This document shows positions 54,269 through 64,000 of a stretch of DNA of 64,000 nt, in pieces. The notes below the pieces were generated by a model. The model ran no database searches, was not told the origin of the DNA, and saw only the letters and a program-made list of their open reading frames with translations. A program made the translations under genes and the position numbers. Numbering within the stretch: position 1 is the first letter of the stretch; every line of letters starts with the position of its first letter. The stretch spans positions 1-64,000 of the forward strand of contig CAYWVF010000005.1 in NCBI GenBank assembly GCA_964461815.1, given 5' to 3'. The stretch is from JAAZBA01 sp964461815. Its GTDB lineage: Bacteria; Bacillota; Clostridia; Oscillospirales; QAMX01.

Positions 54269-54347
54269 TACTATGACCATGCTTTACAAAGCATTTTCCT
54301 TTCTTCGGAAGTTGCTTTCACCTGAGTGAAAGTCTTAAAATACAGTC

Positions 54348-55802
54348 TTAGTTTGTGAGCAACGCTTCAAGGCTGTTTATATGCTTCTTTGTTGCGACTG
54401 CAAATGCATTGTTCACTATAACTACGTCGGTGATCTTTTCCTTTTTGATAAGCTCGAGGATATTCAATTTGTAATATCGCAGATCCACTACATATGTATT
54501 GTCAAAATGCGGTATCAGGTACGGCGCAAATGCATTGCCGTAGGACTCCTTTATAACGAGCACATTTCGACCTGTATTCGAATTCACATTTTTAATATCG
54601 AATCTCGGGTAATCGCCGTACAGATATACGGAATAGGAGTTGATACCCTTTGCAAAGGTCGCAAGCACAGGGCATTCGACAGGCGTTGACTGTGCAGATT
54701 TTTCATACATGTAGCTCTCCGTCTCCACAGGCACCTTACAGTATTCCACATGATCCGGATTTTCCGCAAGCTTCTCATCCTGAGTTGATGCATACAATGT
54801 ACCGAGGAAGCCCTCTATCATGCCCTTTTCGTAGTCGTCATAGTCGAGCGGCTCAAAGCCGGCAGCCTCGGCAAAGGCTGTATAGCCGTAATACGCACCG
54901 AGTCCCGTCCAGTGATGATCTGTACGGAAGTATATGTACTCATCCTTATGCTCCGCTATCGCACTGTACGCATCTACGCTCTTTACATCTGCACTCAGTG
55001 TCTCGTAGATATGGTCGATCACAGGCTTCTGAGGCTGAGATGAATCCGCATACTTTTTCGGCAGCGACATTTCCACGCTCGTCGGTATCACCATATTGTA
55101 AAGCTGAACTCCGTCGGGCAGTGCTGTCTCGTACTCGTTTACCACATTGGCATATGCCTCGGCAGTGCTGAGGTCACCTCCGTATATCTCAAACGCCTTG
55201 TCGCCGTAAATAAATACCGCTCCGCTGCGTTCGAGCTCAAACATCGGCTCCTCCTCATTGTCGGGTGCAGCTGTATCGGGAGTCGTGTCGGCAGCATCAT
55301 TTCCGTCGGTCTTATCGATATCGGCAGCTGTATTGTCTGTGACTGTATTGTCGGTAGCTGTATTATTATCCGGTGCAGGCTTTACGATATTCTCCTGCGT
55401 CTTATCCTCATTCTTTATTTCCGGTGTCTCGGTATCATTCTTTTTCTCGGGTACGTCAAGCTTTTCCTGCTCACTCTCGGTATTTCCCGGAGTTGTATTC
55501 ACTATACGTACATCATCGTAGCGTACACCGTGAAGCTCTGTTATGGTACTCGATATACCGACGAATTTATCACGATACGGAAAAGTATCGGCATAATAGG
55601 TCTCAAAATCACGAGTAAAGCTGCCGCTGAAAAGAGACTCGGCAGTAAGAGTCGGCATCGCCGCAAGCTCACGTCGCTCTATCTCCGATACCGTCGGCTT
55701 CGGGAGCGTCAGTGACAGCACTCCGAACACCGCTATTATGGCAAAATATATTAGCACGGAAAACAATTTTGTCCATTTATATTGCTTTTTTCTTTTTTTC
55801 AT
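54348..55802 (-). CDS. DHHW-family membrane protein (AlgJ/AlgX-like)
   Basis: A 484-residue protein with one N-terminal membrane helix (about 12-33), an acidic Asp/Thr/Asn-rich linker (about 110-190) and an extracellular catalytic domain with YFRTDHHWTGLGAYYG, the family motif. A C-terminal SGNH-like part includes VLVIKESYGNAFAPYLIPH. Such proteins work with MBOAT acyltransferases to acetylate exported polysaccharide. GAGGAAA precedes ATG; the MBOAT gene ends 15 bp upstream. Confidence 0.87.
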   Translation of the reverse strand: MKKRKKQYKWTKLFSVLIYFAIIAVFGVLSLTLPKPTVSEIERRELAAMPTLTAESLFSGSFTRDFETYYADTFPYRDKFVGISSTITELHGVRYDDVRIVNTTPGNTESEQEKLDVPEKKNDTETPEIKNEDKTQENIVKPAPDNNTATDNTVTDNTAADIDKTDGNDAADTTPDTAAPDNEEEPMFELERSGAVFIYGDKAFEIYGGDLSTAEAYANVVNEYETALPDGVQLYNMVIPTSVEMSLPKKYADSSQPQKPVIDHIYETLSADVKSVDAYSAIAEHKDEYIYFRTDHHWTGLGAYYGYTAFAEAAGFEPLDYDDYEKGMIEGFLGTLYASTQDEKLAENPDHVEYCKVPVETESYMYEKSAQSTPVECPVLATFAKGINSYSVYLYGDYPRFDIKNVNSNTGRNVLVIKESYGNAFAPYLIPHFDNTYVVDLRYYKLNILELIKKEKITDVVIVNNAFAVATKKHINSLEALLTN

Positions 55803-55817
55803 TGCGATTTCCTCAGT

Positions 55818-57212
55818 TTAAAAGTTGAAGTACAAAAACGGATTATAGCTTTCGCCTACAAGTGCGGCACTGGATGCTATGAGAAGCACGGCACTGCATA
55901 TCGTAGTCAGGTATACTTGAAGCGCAGGTGCTTTCTGCTCAAGTAAACGCTTTATTCTCGGCAGTATCGGTATGCATACAGCGCAGGCTACGAGTACAAA
56001 GAAAATGTTATTCATAAATACTGCACCGAATGCCGATGTGTACAACGTTCCGCTCGCACCAAACATCACCGTGATATATCTCCATGCCTCTGTGATATCC
56101 GTAAAGTAGAACAGCACCCATCCGAGTATAACTATGACGAGCTGACCTATATGTCTCAGCACCGACGGCAGCTTCTCGGTGTATTTCAGTAAAAACAGCT
56201 TTTCGAGCATGATAAATATTCCGTAGTACGCACCCCATGCGATAAAATTCCATGATGCTCCATGCCATAAGCCCGTAAGCAGCCATACTATAGCCAGATT
56301 CAGGTATTGGTGACGGTATTTGCCTCCGAGCGGTATGTAAACGTAGTCACGGAAAAAGCTTGACAAGGAGATATGCCATCTTCTCCAGAACTCAGTGGAG
56401 CTTTTCGCTATGTACGGATAGTTGAAGTTCTCGGGGTATTCGAAGCCGAACATCTTTCCGAGTCCTATCGCCATGTCGGAATATCCCGAAAAGTCAAAAT
56501 ACAATTGCAGCGTGTACATGATCGCTCCGAACCACGCCGCCGCTGCCGGAAGGTTCATCATGTTGCTGTTCATATACTGCGCTGTAATATTACCGGCAAC
56601 ATTTGCTATAAGCACCTTCTTTGCCAGACCTACACAGAAGCGTGATGCTCCGTAATATATTCCGTTGAGCGTTGAGCGTCTGTCTTTAATGGCAGCTGCA
56701 ACGTCGGTATATCTGACTATAGGACCTGCGATAAGCTGAGGATAGAGCGAAAGGTACAATAGGTAGCAGTGGTACTTTTTCGCAGCCTCAACTCTGCCTC
56801 TGTACACATCCAGTACGTAGGACAGCGTCTGGAACGTGTAAAAGGATATACCTATAGGCAGCTCGAATTTCGGTACGGGGATGCTTGTACCAAGCAGCAT
56901 ATTTATATTCGATATGAAAAATCCGCTGTATTTAAATGTAGTAAGCAGTCCGAGGTTTACAACGACCGACGCTATAAGTGCCAGCTTCGCCTTATATGTA
57001 CCTCTGCACCTGTCTATGACACGTCCGTTTATGTAATCCAGAAGTGCGCTAAGTATAAGCAGCAGCACCCAGACAGGCTCTCCCCATGCATAAAAGAAAA
57101 GCGAAAATATTATGAGTATTATATTCCTGTACGTGACATTTTTCGACAGGTAATACAGTAAAATATTCAGCGGCAAAAATAAATATATAAATATAAGACT
57201 GGCAAATACCAT
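55818..57212 (-). CDS. MBOAT-family O-acyltransferase (AlgI/DltB-like)
   Basis: A 464-residue polytopic protein with FVGLAKK-type AlgI motifs: LPIGISFYTFQTLSYVLDVY, YFDFSGYSDMAIGLGKMFGF, NFNYPYIAKSSTEFWRRWH and LTGLWHGASWNFIAWG with the catalytic His. It transfers acyl groups from a cytoplasmic donor across the membrane to the DHHW partner. AAGGAG lies 6 nt before ATG, and its start is 9 bp past the lipoprotein gene's stop. Confidence 0.93.
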   Translation of the reverse strand: MVFASLIFIYLFLPLNILLYYLSKNVTYRNIILIIFSLFFYAWGEPVWVLLLILSALLDYINGRVIDRCRGTYKAKLALIASVVVNLGLLTTFKYSGFFISNINMLLGTSIPVPKFELPIGISFYTFQTLSYVLDVYRGRVEAAKKYHCYLLYLSLYPQLIAGPIVRYTDVAAAIKDRRSTLNGIYYGASRFCVGLAKKVLIANVAGNITAQYMNSNMMNLPAAAAWFGAIMYTLQLYFDFSGYSDMAIGLGKMFGFEYPENFNYPYIAKSSTEFWRRWHISLSSFFRDYVYIPLGGKYRHQYLNLAIVWLLTGLWHGASWNFIAWGAYYGIFIMLEKLFLLKYTEKLPSVLRHIGQLVIVILGWVLFYFTDITEAWRYITVMFGASGTLYTSAFGAVFMNNIFFVLVACAVCIPILPRIKRLLEQKAPALQVYLTTICSAVLLIASSAALVGESYNPFLYFNF

Positions 57213-57221
57213 TTTAACTCC

Positions 57222-58691
57222 TTAATTCTCCGTTCTGTAGCTTTGTACCCAATTTTCAATATATCTCAAAGGTGTTTCTATTCCGAATTTCACGTTTTGA
57301 ATATCTCCCAGATGCGTAAGCCATGTTTTTTTCTCAAAGCATACCGTTACGATAGGTACATCCTCACTTATTTTCTTGACAAGTGCGTTGGCGGCAGCTT
57401 TTTTCTCGGTAAGGTCGGCAGCTTCAAATTCCGCAAGCTCCTTCGATGCTCCGTGGTAGGCTGCATATTCGAGCAGTGCTCTCGGAGACAGGTCGGTCGG
57501 CAGCATGAGCTGCACATATGCCATATCGAAATTGCCTGCGCTCAGATCAGCTTCAAATGTCTCCCACTTTACTGCGGACACCTCTGCCGGGATCCCCTTT
57601 TTTCTCATGCTTTCGGCGATTTTCGATGCCGCTTCATATTTATATTCATTCTCGGTATTCACCAATATCGTCAGTGCTTCGCCATCCCACGAGGTAAGAG
57701 CCGATTTTGCGTACTCTATCTCTCCGTCATATAAATATGAATATTCCGGGAAAATACCTTCGGCTTTATCTACAGCAGCTTCGAAAACATCCGACAGCTC
57801 AACGTTCACAGCTTCAGCGATATATCTTCTCTTTTCCGGATCACGCAGCTTTCCCGACGCTGTATTAAATACGATACAGTGCAGATTTCTCGTCTGCACG
57901 GAGTTCGATTCCAGCGTTCCGTTAAAGCTGAGCGTGCTCGTGGCTACAGGTGAGGTATATGCAAGATCGAAGCTCTTTGTCTCAAACGCTCGTACAGCCT
58001 CGGCTGCACTGCTCACCGCATAAAGCTCGATCGTGTCAAGCTGCATCGGCTCTGCACTCACAAGCTTCGGAGACGTCTCGTTTGACAGTACATACTTACC
58101 CGTACCGTCAGGATATTCCTCATCTGCCGAGCCGTAAGGTATTATCGGATAGGTGAGGTGCGGTAAAAGACCTCCGTCCGCATATCTCAGCTCCGCTATG
58201 ACTGTTCTCTCACCCTCGGTGTAGAAGCTTTTCACCGACGGCAGCTCGTCTATATGGAGCATAAGAGAGTACACGACATCCTCACTCGTGACTGCCTTGC
58301 CCGAGCGGTTGAATACAGCATCACCTTTCAGCGAAAGTGTATATTTTTCACCATCGTAGCTATAGCTCTCGCACAGCCGTCCTGTCGGGAAGCAGGTATC
58401 CGTCAGCTCAAAAAGCCCCTCATGAGTGAGAGACGTCACGAGACGGTTATATTCCGTTGTACATTTTACGGGATTCAGCGTGTCCGACTCATAGTACGCA
58501 AGTGAAAACACCGTATCCTCATCACGTCTGTAGCTTACCGATACAGCCGATGTTTTTTTTGCGTCCTCCGAAGCTTTTCTTGCTTTATTTGACGCTTCCG
58601 CCTCGTCTATCAGAGTCTGTAGATCACTGTCGATCGCACAGCCTGTCAATATGATCGTGAAAAATATAAACAGTGCTAAAATTCTTTTCAA
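57222..58691 (-). CDS. Family-5 solute-binding lipoprotein
   Basis: TTG start 6 nt after GAGGAA. The 489-residue protein has a lipoprotein signal (ALFIFFTIILTGC, lipidated C18) and a Ser/Lys-rich spacer, then a family-5 extracellular solute-binding fold (TEYNRLVTSLTHEGLFELTD, SYDGEKYTLSLKGDAVFNRS, GKAVTSEDVVYSLML). Members bind peptides, nickel or oligosaccharides for ABC import. No permease gene is adjacent, so it may serve as a receptor or work with a distant transporter. Confidence 0.85.
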   Translation of the reverse strand: MKRILALFIFFTIILTGCAIDSDLQTLIDEAEASNKARKASEDAKKTSAVSVSYRRDEDTVFSLAYYESDTLNPVKCTTEYNRLVTSLTHEGLFELTDTCFPTGRLCESYSYDGEKYTLSLKGDAVFNRSGKAVTSEDVVYSLMLHIDELPSVKSFYTEGERTVIAELRYADGGLLPHLTYPIIPYGSADEEYPDGTGKYVLSNETSPKLVSAEPMQLDTIELYAVSSAAEAVRAFETKSFDLAYTSPVATSTLSFNGTLESNSVQTRNLHCIVFNTASGKLRDPEKRRYIAEAVNVELSDVFEAAVDKAEGIFPEYSYLYDGEIEYAKSALTSWDGEALTILVNTENEYKYEAASKIAESMRKKGIPAEVSAVKWETFEADLSAGNFDMAYVQLMLPTDLSPRALLEYAAYHGASKELAEFEAADLTEKKAAANALVKKISEDVPIVTVCFEKKTWLTHLGDIQNVKFGIETPLRYIENWVQSYRTEN

Positions 58692-58741
58692 TTTCGTTCC
58701 TCATGCAAATTTCTTCGCTGCGTTATCATTTTACTTCACGT

Positions 58742-58771
58742 CTCGGCTCGACCTTTTCCGATCGAGCCGAG
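58742..58771 (-). terminator. Hairpin between the glucan synthase-like and lipoprotein genes
   Basis: CTCGGCTCGA (58742-58751) pairs with TCGAGCCGAG (58762-58771). GC-rich and stable, without a clear T tract. Confidence 0.5.
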
Positions 58772-58858
58772 TCTCATACACAGCCTGTTTTTTCGACATC
58801 TTATATTATAATTATACAGCAACGAGCAGAAAAAACAAGCGAAAAAGAGAAATTTATA

Positions 58859-61800
58859 TCATAGATTTTTTATTATTTTTTCATCCTCGCATTGAGACTC
58901 CCTTTCTCCGAATATTTCCCGACACGCAGTCAGATACCATGACGCAGCGCCTGTATACATCGTCCATCCGGCACGTCCCTCAAGACCTTCGACCATGCTC
59001 ACATCGGCTGCAATATAGTACGGCTCTGCTCTGTACAGCCGTGTATCACGGTTAGACGGTGCTATCAGTCTCATAACCTTGACCGCTTCATCGTGAAGTC
59101 CCGCACGCTCCAAGCCCATCGCAAGCCATACTGCGCCGTGAGTATATTGTCCTCCGTTCTCACGTGCGCCCTTGGGGTAGGAGCTGATATATCCGGCACG
59201 AGTTTCACTCAGCGGAGGAGCAAACAGACGTACAAGTCGGTGACGTTTATCGAGCAGCATATCGTATGCGCTCAGAAGTGCGCTCCTCTGCATATTTTTT
59301 CTTTCCTCATTCTCGGGCTTCGGATCGGCAAACGGTGCAAATGCCTGTGATATCGCATCTATCCTGCACTCCGCATTGTTCTCCGACCCGATCTTAGCTC
59401 CGTCATCACTGTAGCCTCGCAGAAAATGTGAGCCGTCCCATGCACGATACGCTGCTTCTATCAACAGCTCTGCCTTTTGCCTGTACTTCTCCGCAGTCTC
59501 ACTGTCACGGCAGAGCGGAACAAACGCTTTCAGTGTCATTGCGGTAAACCACGTCAGCCATACGCTTTCGCCGTACCCCTTTATCCCGACCTCATTCATT
59601 CCGTCATTCCAATCACCTCCGCCAAACAGCATAAGTCCATGCGCTCCCGTACCTCTGTCGAGCGCACAGTCTATCGCTCTTTTACAGTGCACATACAGTG
59701 TCTCTCGATGCTTCGTTATCTGCGGCTGACCGTATCTGTCATGCTCACCCTCACGCAGTACCTCGTCCGACAGATACGGTATCTCGATATTCATTATATC
59801 GCTGTCTCCCGTAATGCGAACGTACTCGCTCGTGACATACGGCAGGAACAGCAGATCATCCGAGATACGTGTTCTGACTCCCTTAAAGGCTTCCTTTCCG
59901 TTTCGTGTGCGGTGAGGATGGAACCAGTGCTGTACGTCACCCTCGACGAACTGCCTTGCAGCACATCTGAGAAGCTGTGTACGGCACAGTCGCTTCAACA
60001 CAGCATTGTCCTTGCAGGTGATAAGCCCAAGCACATCCTGTAGCTGATCTCGAAAGCCGTATGCTCCGCCGTTCTGGTACATGGAGGTGCGTCCGAGCAG
60101 CCGGCAGGCTATGACCTGATAGGCAGCAAAATCCGACACGAACGCATCTATAACGCTGTCACCTGTTTTCGGCATACGGCAGAGGTCACGCCAGAATGCT
60201 CTTACTCTGCTCAGTCCGTCATATGCTGCCGCAGGAAAGCAGAGATCTGTTATCAATGTCATCCTCTCGATATCATCGACACAGCCGCATACCAGCACTG
60301 CCTTGTAAACGCCCGAATCATTGAGCATAGGCAGCTCTGCCGCAATGCAAGGTGAAAGTCCGGCTCCGTTGAGCGAATTATACTCACCCAGACGGAAGCT
60401 GTTTTCATCACATGTCCAGCGTGTATATTCCGGGAACGATCTGAATGCGAAAATATACGGTGCAAACAGCTTATTTACTGTATTTTTCGCATATATCGCT
60501 CTCGTTTCAGGCTCTATCCCGGTGATTATATTTTTCTTCGAGCTTGCGTCACTGCCGAGCATCAGCGAGGTGAAGCAGCTGATCGTGGCACTGCGTGCTT
60601 TCTCACCCGAGGCTTCTATTATCATCACCCTTGCCGCGATATGCTCGTGTACATATGCCGTAGTCTTTACGCTCAGTCCGGGGAAGCTTCTCTCCCACAC
60701 TGCGCTGCCCGGCTCGTAGGTCACTCTGCCTCCAAATACCGATATGCTCTCGCCCGATACATTTATGCGTATATCCTCCGGGCCGTCGCACGACAGTACG
60801 TCATTCGTCCACTCGTTGAGCTTATTTTCTCTCGAGTTATAAAACCACATGTGACCGCTGCCTGTATCGGTCGCAAGATAGCCGAAGTGACTGTTAGCCA
60901 GAACGTGGCTCCATGCTATCGGTGAGGGCGAAGTAAAGCTTACCCTACCGTCGTCTATCGTGTATTCTGTATTCACAGGTGTGTCGATGCGCTTGTCGTA
61001 ATTTACCACCTGTCTCTTTACTCTGCCATACGGCTTGTATGCCGGGCCTGACAGACTCATGTCTATATATAAGCCTGCCGCCGCACCTATCAGTCTTCTC
61101 TCCTCATGCGTTGACGATGAGCTGTCTACGATATGAACGCCGCTTCGCACGTCCATCAGATCCTCACTTTCCCATTCACGCAGACAGTCGGATATGACGG
61201 TATTGCACGGTCTTGTATATTCCCCTCCGTCATTCGTCAGGAACACAAGATCCGCATATGCACCGTTGGTAAACAGGAACAGATGGTATTTTATCAGTGT
61301 TTCCACCTTTTCCGCACTCGTATCCTTTGATACACTCGCACATATTATCGGCATATCTCCGCTGATACCGAACCTCCAGAGCACATCAAGAGCCATCGTA
61401 TTGGCACTCTTGTACGCTGCCGCACGCTGTGACGACTGAGTTATATATACGCAGTCGGTATACATATCAAATGCGTTGGAAATATCCTCCCTTGTCATCT
61501 TAAGGATAGCTGCGGTAGAGATCACACGGTGAGATGCTATGCTGCGTTCACCGTAGAGCGCACGTCTTGCGGCAGTCAGTGCAGCCTCAGCCGTAGCTGC
61601 TGCACTGACTGCATAGCTCAGCGTTCTCGACTCACCTGCTTTCAGTCTAACTCTCACGCATGAAGCACAGCAGGTATCTGTGTCTGCACTATCCTCTGTA
61701 AAATCGGCGTTCGCAAGTCCGTAAAAGCCTGCTCTGCCCAGTGCCCTCTCCCTTGACGTCAGGTATCTCACATCCTCAGCGTCACAGGTAAAGCCCACAC

Positions 61801-64000
61801 TGCATACCGTATCGTTTCCTCTCGGACGTCGTGATATCACTACCGAGCCGTTTTCCTTTTTGTACTCCAAAAACAGCTTTGAAAACATGGGATGTGCATT
61901 GAAATCACGCTCCGGTGCAAGACTCGGCTCCATGTATGAGATGATATCAAGCTCTATATCCATTGCTGTCCTGTTTTCCACGCTCACTCTCCTCATTTCC
62001 GACGCATCATCCGCAAATACGAATGAAGTGACCGAGGTGGAAAGCTGCGGAGAGGTCATATAGACGGTGAACGATACATTGTCCGTGCCGGAGCTGTACT
62101 CAAGCCTCGGATCGTAAAACGGTGATGGTGTCAGTGAAATAAGCTTTTCTCCGAGCCTTGCGAAAAACAGTATACCTCCCGCTCCGAACAGCTCATTTTC
62201 GGATCGAGCTATCATTATATTCTTATATATCGACCTGTTTTGCCCGGAATCCGAGGTGTACAGCCTGTATGGGCCGTTTGATAGCATCACACTGCGCGGA
62301 AGCAGCGGATCATAGCCATTTGACGTCTCGGATATCTGCGTATTGGCGGTATTTTCAGTCGGAGTGCTGCGATAATGCTGTATCGGCAGTATCTGAGCTC
62401 CTACAGGTATGCGCTCCTTGAGCATTCCCGTAAAAGACCGCATAGACACATCGGACAGGAAGAGTCTGACCACCATATTGTCCTCAAGTGTATTCACTAT
62501 GCTTAGCACCGACATTCCCAGATGATGCACCATGAACGATCTCACAGGCATATACTCTGCGCCCTCCGGAAGACGTGACACCGTAAGATCGGCAGCTTCA
62601 TAAAAGCCATATTTCCCTGTCATATCCATATCATTGTATTTTCGCAGATTATTTACCGCTCCCACAGGATCTGTAAGCAGTGCCAGATACGATGCATACG
62701 GTGCTATCACCCTTTCACGACCCATTCCCCGCTTAAGCGCTATCGGTGCAATGCCGTGAGCCTTATATCGATAATTCATCTCGCTGTCAAATGCAAAAAA
62801 TGAGCTCTCCGATACTCCGTACGGTATACCGTGACGTGTTCCTTTGCAGTGCTTCTGACAATAGAGCACAAAGCGCTGAGTCTCATCGAACAGTGACGAG
62901 GGGTAGCACGGCAGCAGCAGTGACGGCATAAGGTACTCAAACATCGAGCCCGACCAGGAGACCAGCCCACGATAGCCGTCAAAGGATACGAGAGTCCTGT
63001 TAAGCGAACGCCAATGCTTTTCCGGCACATCACCCTTTGCCACAGCTATATATGATGCAAGCCTTGCCTCACTCGCCATGAGATCGTAGAAGCTGTCCAT
63101 CATTTTCATACGCTCCGCATCGAAGCCTAGTCGCAGGAGATTTCTTTGACCGTCGTACAGAGGTCTGAAATTCATCGAGCTGTAAATATTACCTATTCTC
63201 TCCGCAAGCTCATCCGTTCTTGTGCTGTGCAGCTTCAAAAGCCACTGACGCAACGCTATAAGACAGCCGGCAAGGTTGCCGCTGTCAACTGTCGATACCG
63301 TCCTCGGGTTCATCGGATGTGCATCCGACGTGCTGTACCAGTTGAAAAGATGACCGTTCCATTTCGGTAAAGTCTCTATCGTATCAGTCATATGCTCGAG
63401 CATCGACAGTGCAGTCTCCCTCGGCACGATATCCATTGAGGAAGTACATGCTACAGACAGCATAGCCATACCGATATTCGTAGGTGATGTCCTGCGTGCC
63501 ACTCCAACATCAGGCTGCATCTGTACGTTATCCGGCGGCAGATAATTATTTTCCTCGTTGATATTATCGGTAAAATATCTCATCATACGCACCGCATGTT
63601 CACGAAGATACGCTCTGTCCTCATCGTCAAGCTGTCTTTTGCCGCTCTCGTCACGGCTCAAAGCATACGCCGCATACGGTGCTGTCAGCCAGAGCACCGT
63701 AAACATGACTGCCGCAGGAGCATTCAGTGCTACGGCTGCAAGCTCCGCTCCCACTGCACAAAGCAGCAAAAACCACATCCGTGAATAATACGACATCAGA
63801 CTGCCCTTTTCAAAGCTCGACTCTGCTGCCGTCACCCACGAAAGCATATTTTTACGGCTGACAGTCATTCTGTATACAGCTGTTACCGCCGCTCTTACAT
63901 TGACATACGCTCTGTACGGCAGAAACGTGATATCGAGCAGGAATTTCCATGAGTATATAATGATCGGCTTCATGACATTCGATGCAAACCTCTCTCTGTC
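58859..64000 (-). CDS. Cyclic beta-1,2-glucan synthase-like protein (NdvB type), 5' end outside window
   Basis: The frame has no stop up to the right edge, and residues before the first ATG (FASNVMKPIIIYSWKF) still match the family, so the gene continues to the right. The 1713 visible codons hold two membrane helices, a glycoamylase-like domain (TSPTNIGMAMLSVA, LFNWYSTSDAHPMNPRTVST, VDSGNLAGCLIALRQW), then GT36/GH94 domains with GVRTRISDDLLFLPYV and the catalytic Asp in GGGDWNDGMNEVG. NdvB-like proteins are about 2800 residues with an N-terminal GT84 domain, expected beyond the edge. They make or trim cyclic beta-1,2-glucans. Confidence 0.9.
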   Translation of the reverse strand, partial: DRERFASNVMKPIIIYSWKFLLDITFLPYRAYVNVRAAVTAVYRMTVSRKNMLSWVTAAESSFEKGSLMSYYSRMWFLLLCAVGAELAAVALNAPAAVMFTVLWLTAPYAAYALSRDESGKRQLDDEDRAYLREHAVRMMRYFTDNINEENNYLPPDNVQMQPDVGVARRTSPTNIGMAMLSVACTSSMDIVPRETALSMLEHMTDTIETLPKWNGHLFNWYSTSDAHPMNPRTVSTVDSGNLAGCLIALRQWLLKLHSTRTDELAERIGNIYSSMNFRPLYDGQRNLLRLGFDAERMKMMDSFYDLMASEARLASYIAVAKGDVPEKHWRSLNRTLVSFDGYRGLVSWSGSMFEYLMPSLLLPCYPSSLFDETQRFVLYCQKHCKGTRHGIPYGVSESSFFAFDSEMNYRYKAHGIAPIALKRGMGRERVIAPYASYLALLTDPVGAVNNLRKYNDMDMTGKYGFYEAADLTVSRLPEGAEYMPVRSFMVHHLGMSVLSIVNTLEDNMVVRLFLSDVSMRSFTGMLKERIPVGAQILPIQHYRSTPTENTANTQISETSNGYDPLLPRSVMLSNGPYRLYTSDSGQNRSIYKNIMIARSENELFGAGGILFFARLGEKLISLTPSPFYDPRLEYSSGTDNVSFTVYMTSPQLSTSVTSFVFADDASEMRRVSVENRTAMDIELDIISYMEPSLAPERDFNAHPMFSKLFLEYKKENGSVVISRRPRGNDTVCSVGFTCDAEDVRYLTSRERALGRAGFYGLANADFTEDSADTDTCCASCVRVRLKAGESRTLSYAVSAAATAEAALTAARRALYGERSIASHRVISTAAILKMTREDISNAFDMYTDCVYITQSSQRAAAYKSANTMALDVLWRFGISGDMPIICASVSKDTSAEKVETLIKYHLFLFTNGAYADLVFLTNDGGEYTRPCNTVISDCLREWESEDLMDVRSGVHIVDSSSSTHEERRLIGAAAGLYIDMSLSGPAYKPYGRVKRQVVNYDKRIDTPVNTEYTIDDGRVSFTSPSPIAWSHVLANSHFGYLATDTGSGHMWFYNSRENKLNEWTNDVLSCDGPEDIRINVSGESISVFGGRVTYEPGSAVWERSFPGLSVKTTAYVHEHIAARVMIIEASGEKARSATISCFTSLMLGSDASSKKNIITGIEPETRAIYAKNTVNKLFAPYIFAFRSFPEYTRWTCDENSFRLGEYNSLNGAGLSPCIAAELPMLNDSGVYKAVLVCGCVDDIERMTLITDLCFPAAAYDGLSRVRAFWRDLCRMPKTGDSVIDAFVSDFAAYQVIACRLLGRTSMYQNGGAYGFRDQLQDVLGLITCKDNAVLKRLCRTQLLRCAARQFVEGDVQHWFHPHRTRNGKEAFKGVRTRISDDLLFLPYVTSEYVRITGDSDIMNIEIPYLSDEVLREGEHDRYGQPQITKHRETLYVHCKRAIDCALDRGTGAHGLMLFGGGDWNDGMNEVGIKGYGESVWLTWFTAMTLKAFVPLCRDSETAEKYRQKAELLIEAAYRAWDGSHFLRGYSDDGAKIGSENNAECRIDAISQAFAPFADPKPENEERKNMQRSALLSAYDMLLDKRHRLVRLFAPPLSETRAGYISSYPKGARENGGQYTHGAVWLAMGLERAGLHDEAVKVMRLIAPSNRDTRLYRAEPYYIAADVSMVEGLEGRAGWTMYTGAASWYLTACREIFGERESQCEDEKIIKNL

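Overview
The window looks like a chromosomal segment of a gut-type Bacillota, most like Ruminococcus and other Oscillospiraceae. That is inferred from strong AGGAGG ribosome sites, a type VIIb-like secretion operon, zinc-ribbon PASTA kinases and the overall gene mix; no rRNA or marker gene is present to confirm it.

Region 1 (1-1.7 kb) holds mobile-element type material: a cut-off ORF, a small recombinase-associated-type protein and a small serine recombinase (invertase type) broken by one extra A in an 8-A run. Directly downstream, two 26-bp dyad sites lie in inverted orientation, share 19 of 20 core bases and have the same central GT dinucleotide. They bracket about 115 bp with a near-consensus promoter (TTGACA, 17 bp, TGn-TACAAT). 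In this assembly the promoter points left, away from the next operon. Flipping the segment would point it at essC. I read this as a phase-variable ON/OFF switch for a secretion system, shown in the OFF state.

Region 2 (1.7-20.4 kb) is one co-directional type VII secretion operon: EssC ATPase, LytTR regulator, a small protein without a canonical start, five WXG100-like proteins, a 205-aa substrate-like protein, a protein with a C39-like peptidase domain, a 474-aa protein, two PP2C phosphatases, a membrane FHA protein and two receptor Ser/Thr kinases (one with a solute-binding-protein-like ectodomain, one with six PASTA and three Ig-like repeats). EsaA, EssA, EssB and EsaB are not recognisable here. 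Kinase, phosphatase and FHA parts suggest control by threonine phosphorylation, as in type VI systems.

Region 3 (20.6-35.3 kb) is a set of short units: a GH99/WbsX-like protein, DUF5131, ArsR plus nitroreductase, an ECF sigma factor with a large C-terminal extension, a NUDIX-methyltransferase-cytidine deaminase-hydrolase run, an aldo/keto reductase plus flavin reductase pair with a textbook MerR promoter, LysR, a CPA2 antiporter plus MgtC pair, and an aminotransferase.

Region 4 (35.3-50.8 kb) has a degenerate repeat region, then a minus-strand 2-oxoacid dehydrogenase operon (zinc dehydrogenase, E2, E3, HPr-like protein, fused E1). Divergent from it is a plus-strand rhamnose operon (PHP protein, DeoR regulator, RhaB, aldolase/dehydrogenase fusion, RhaA), followed by an arylamine N-acetyltransferase.

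Region 5 (50.8-64 kb) starts with a probable non-coding transcript. All later genes are on the minus strand: a fused CoA-transferase, a glycosyltransferase, a DHHW protein and MBOAT acyltransferase pair (polysaccharide acetylation), a family-5 solute-binding lipoprotein and a giant cyclic beta-glucan synthase-like protein that runs off the right edge.
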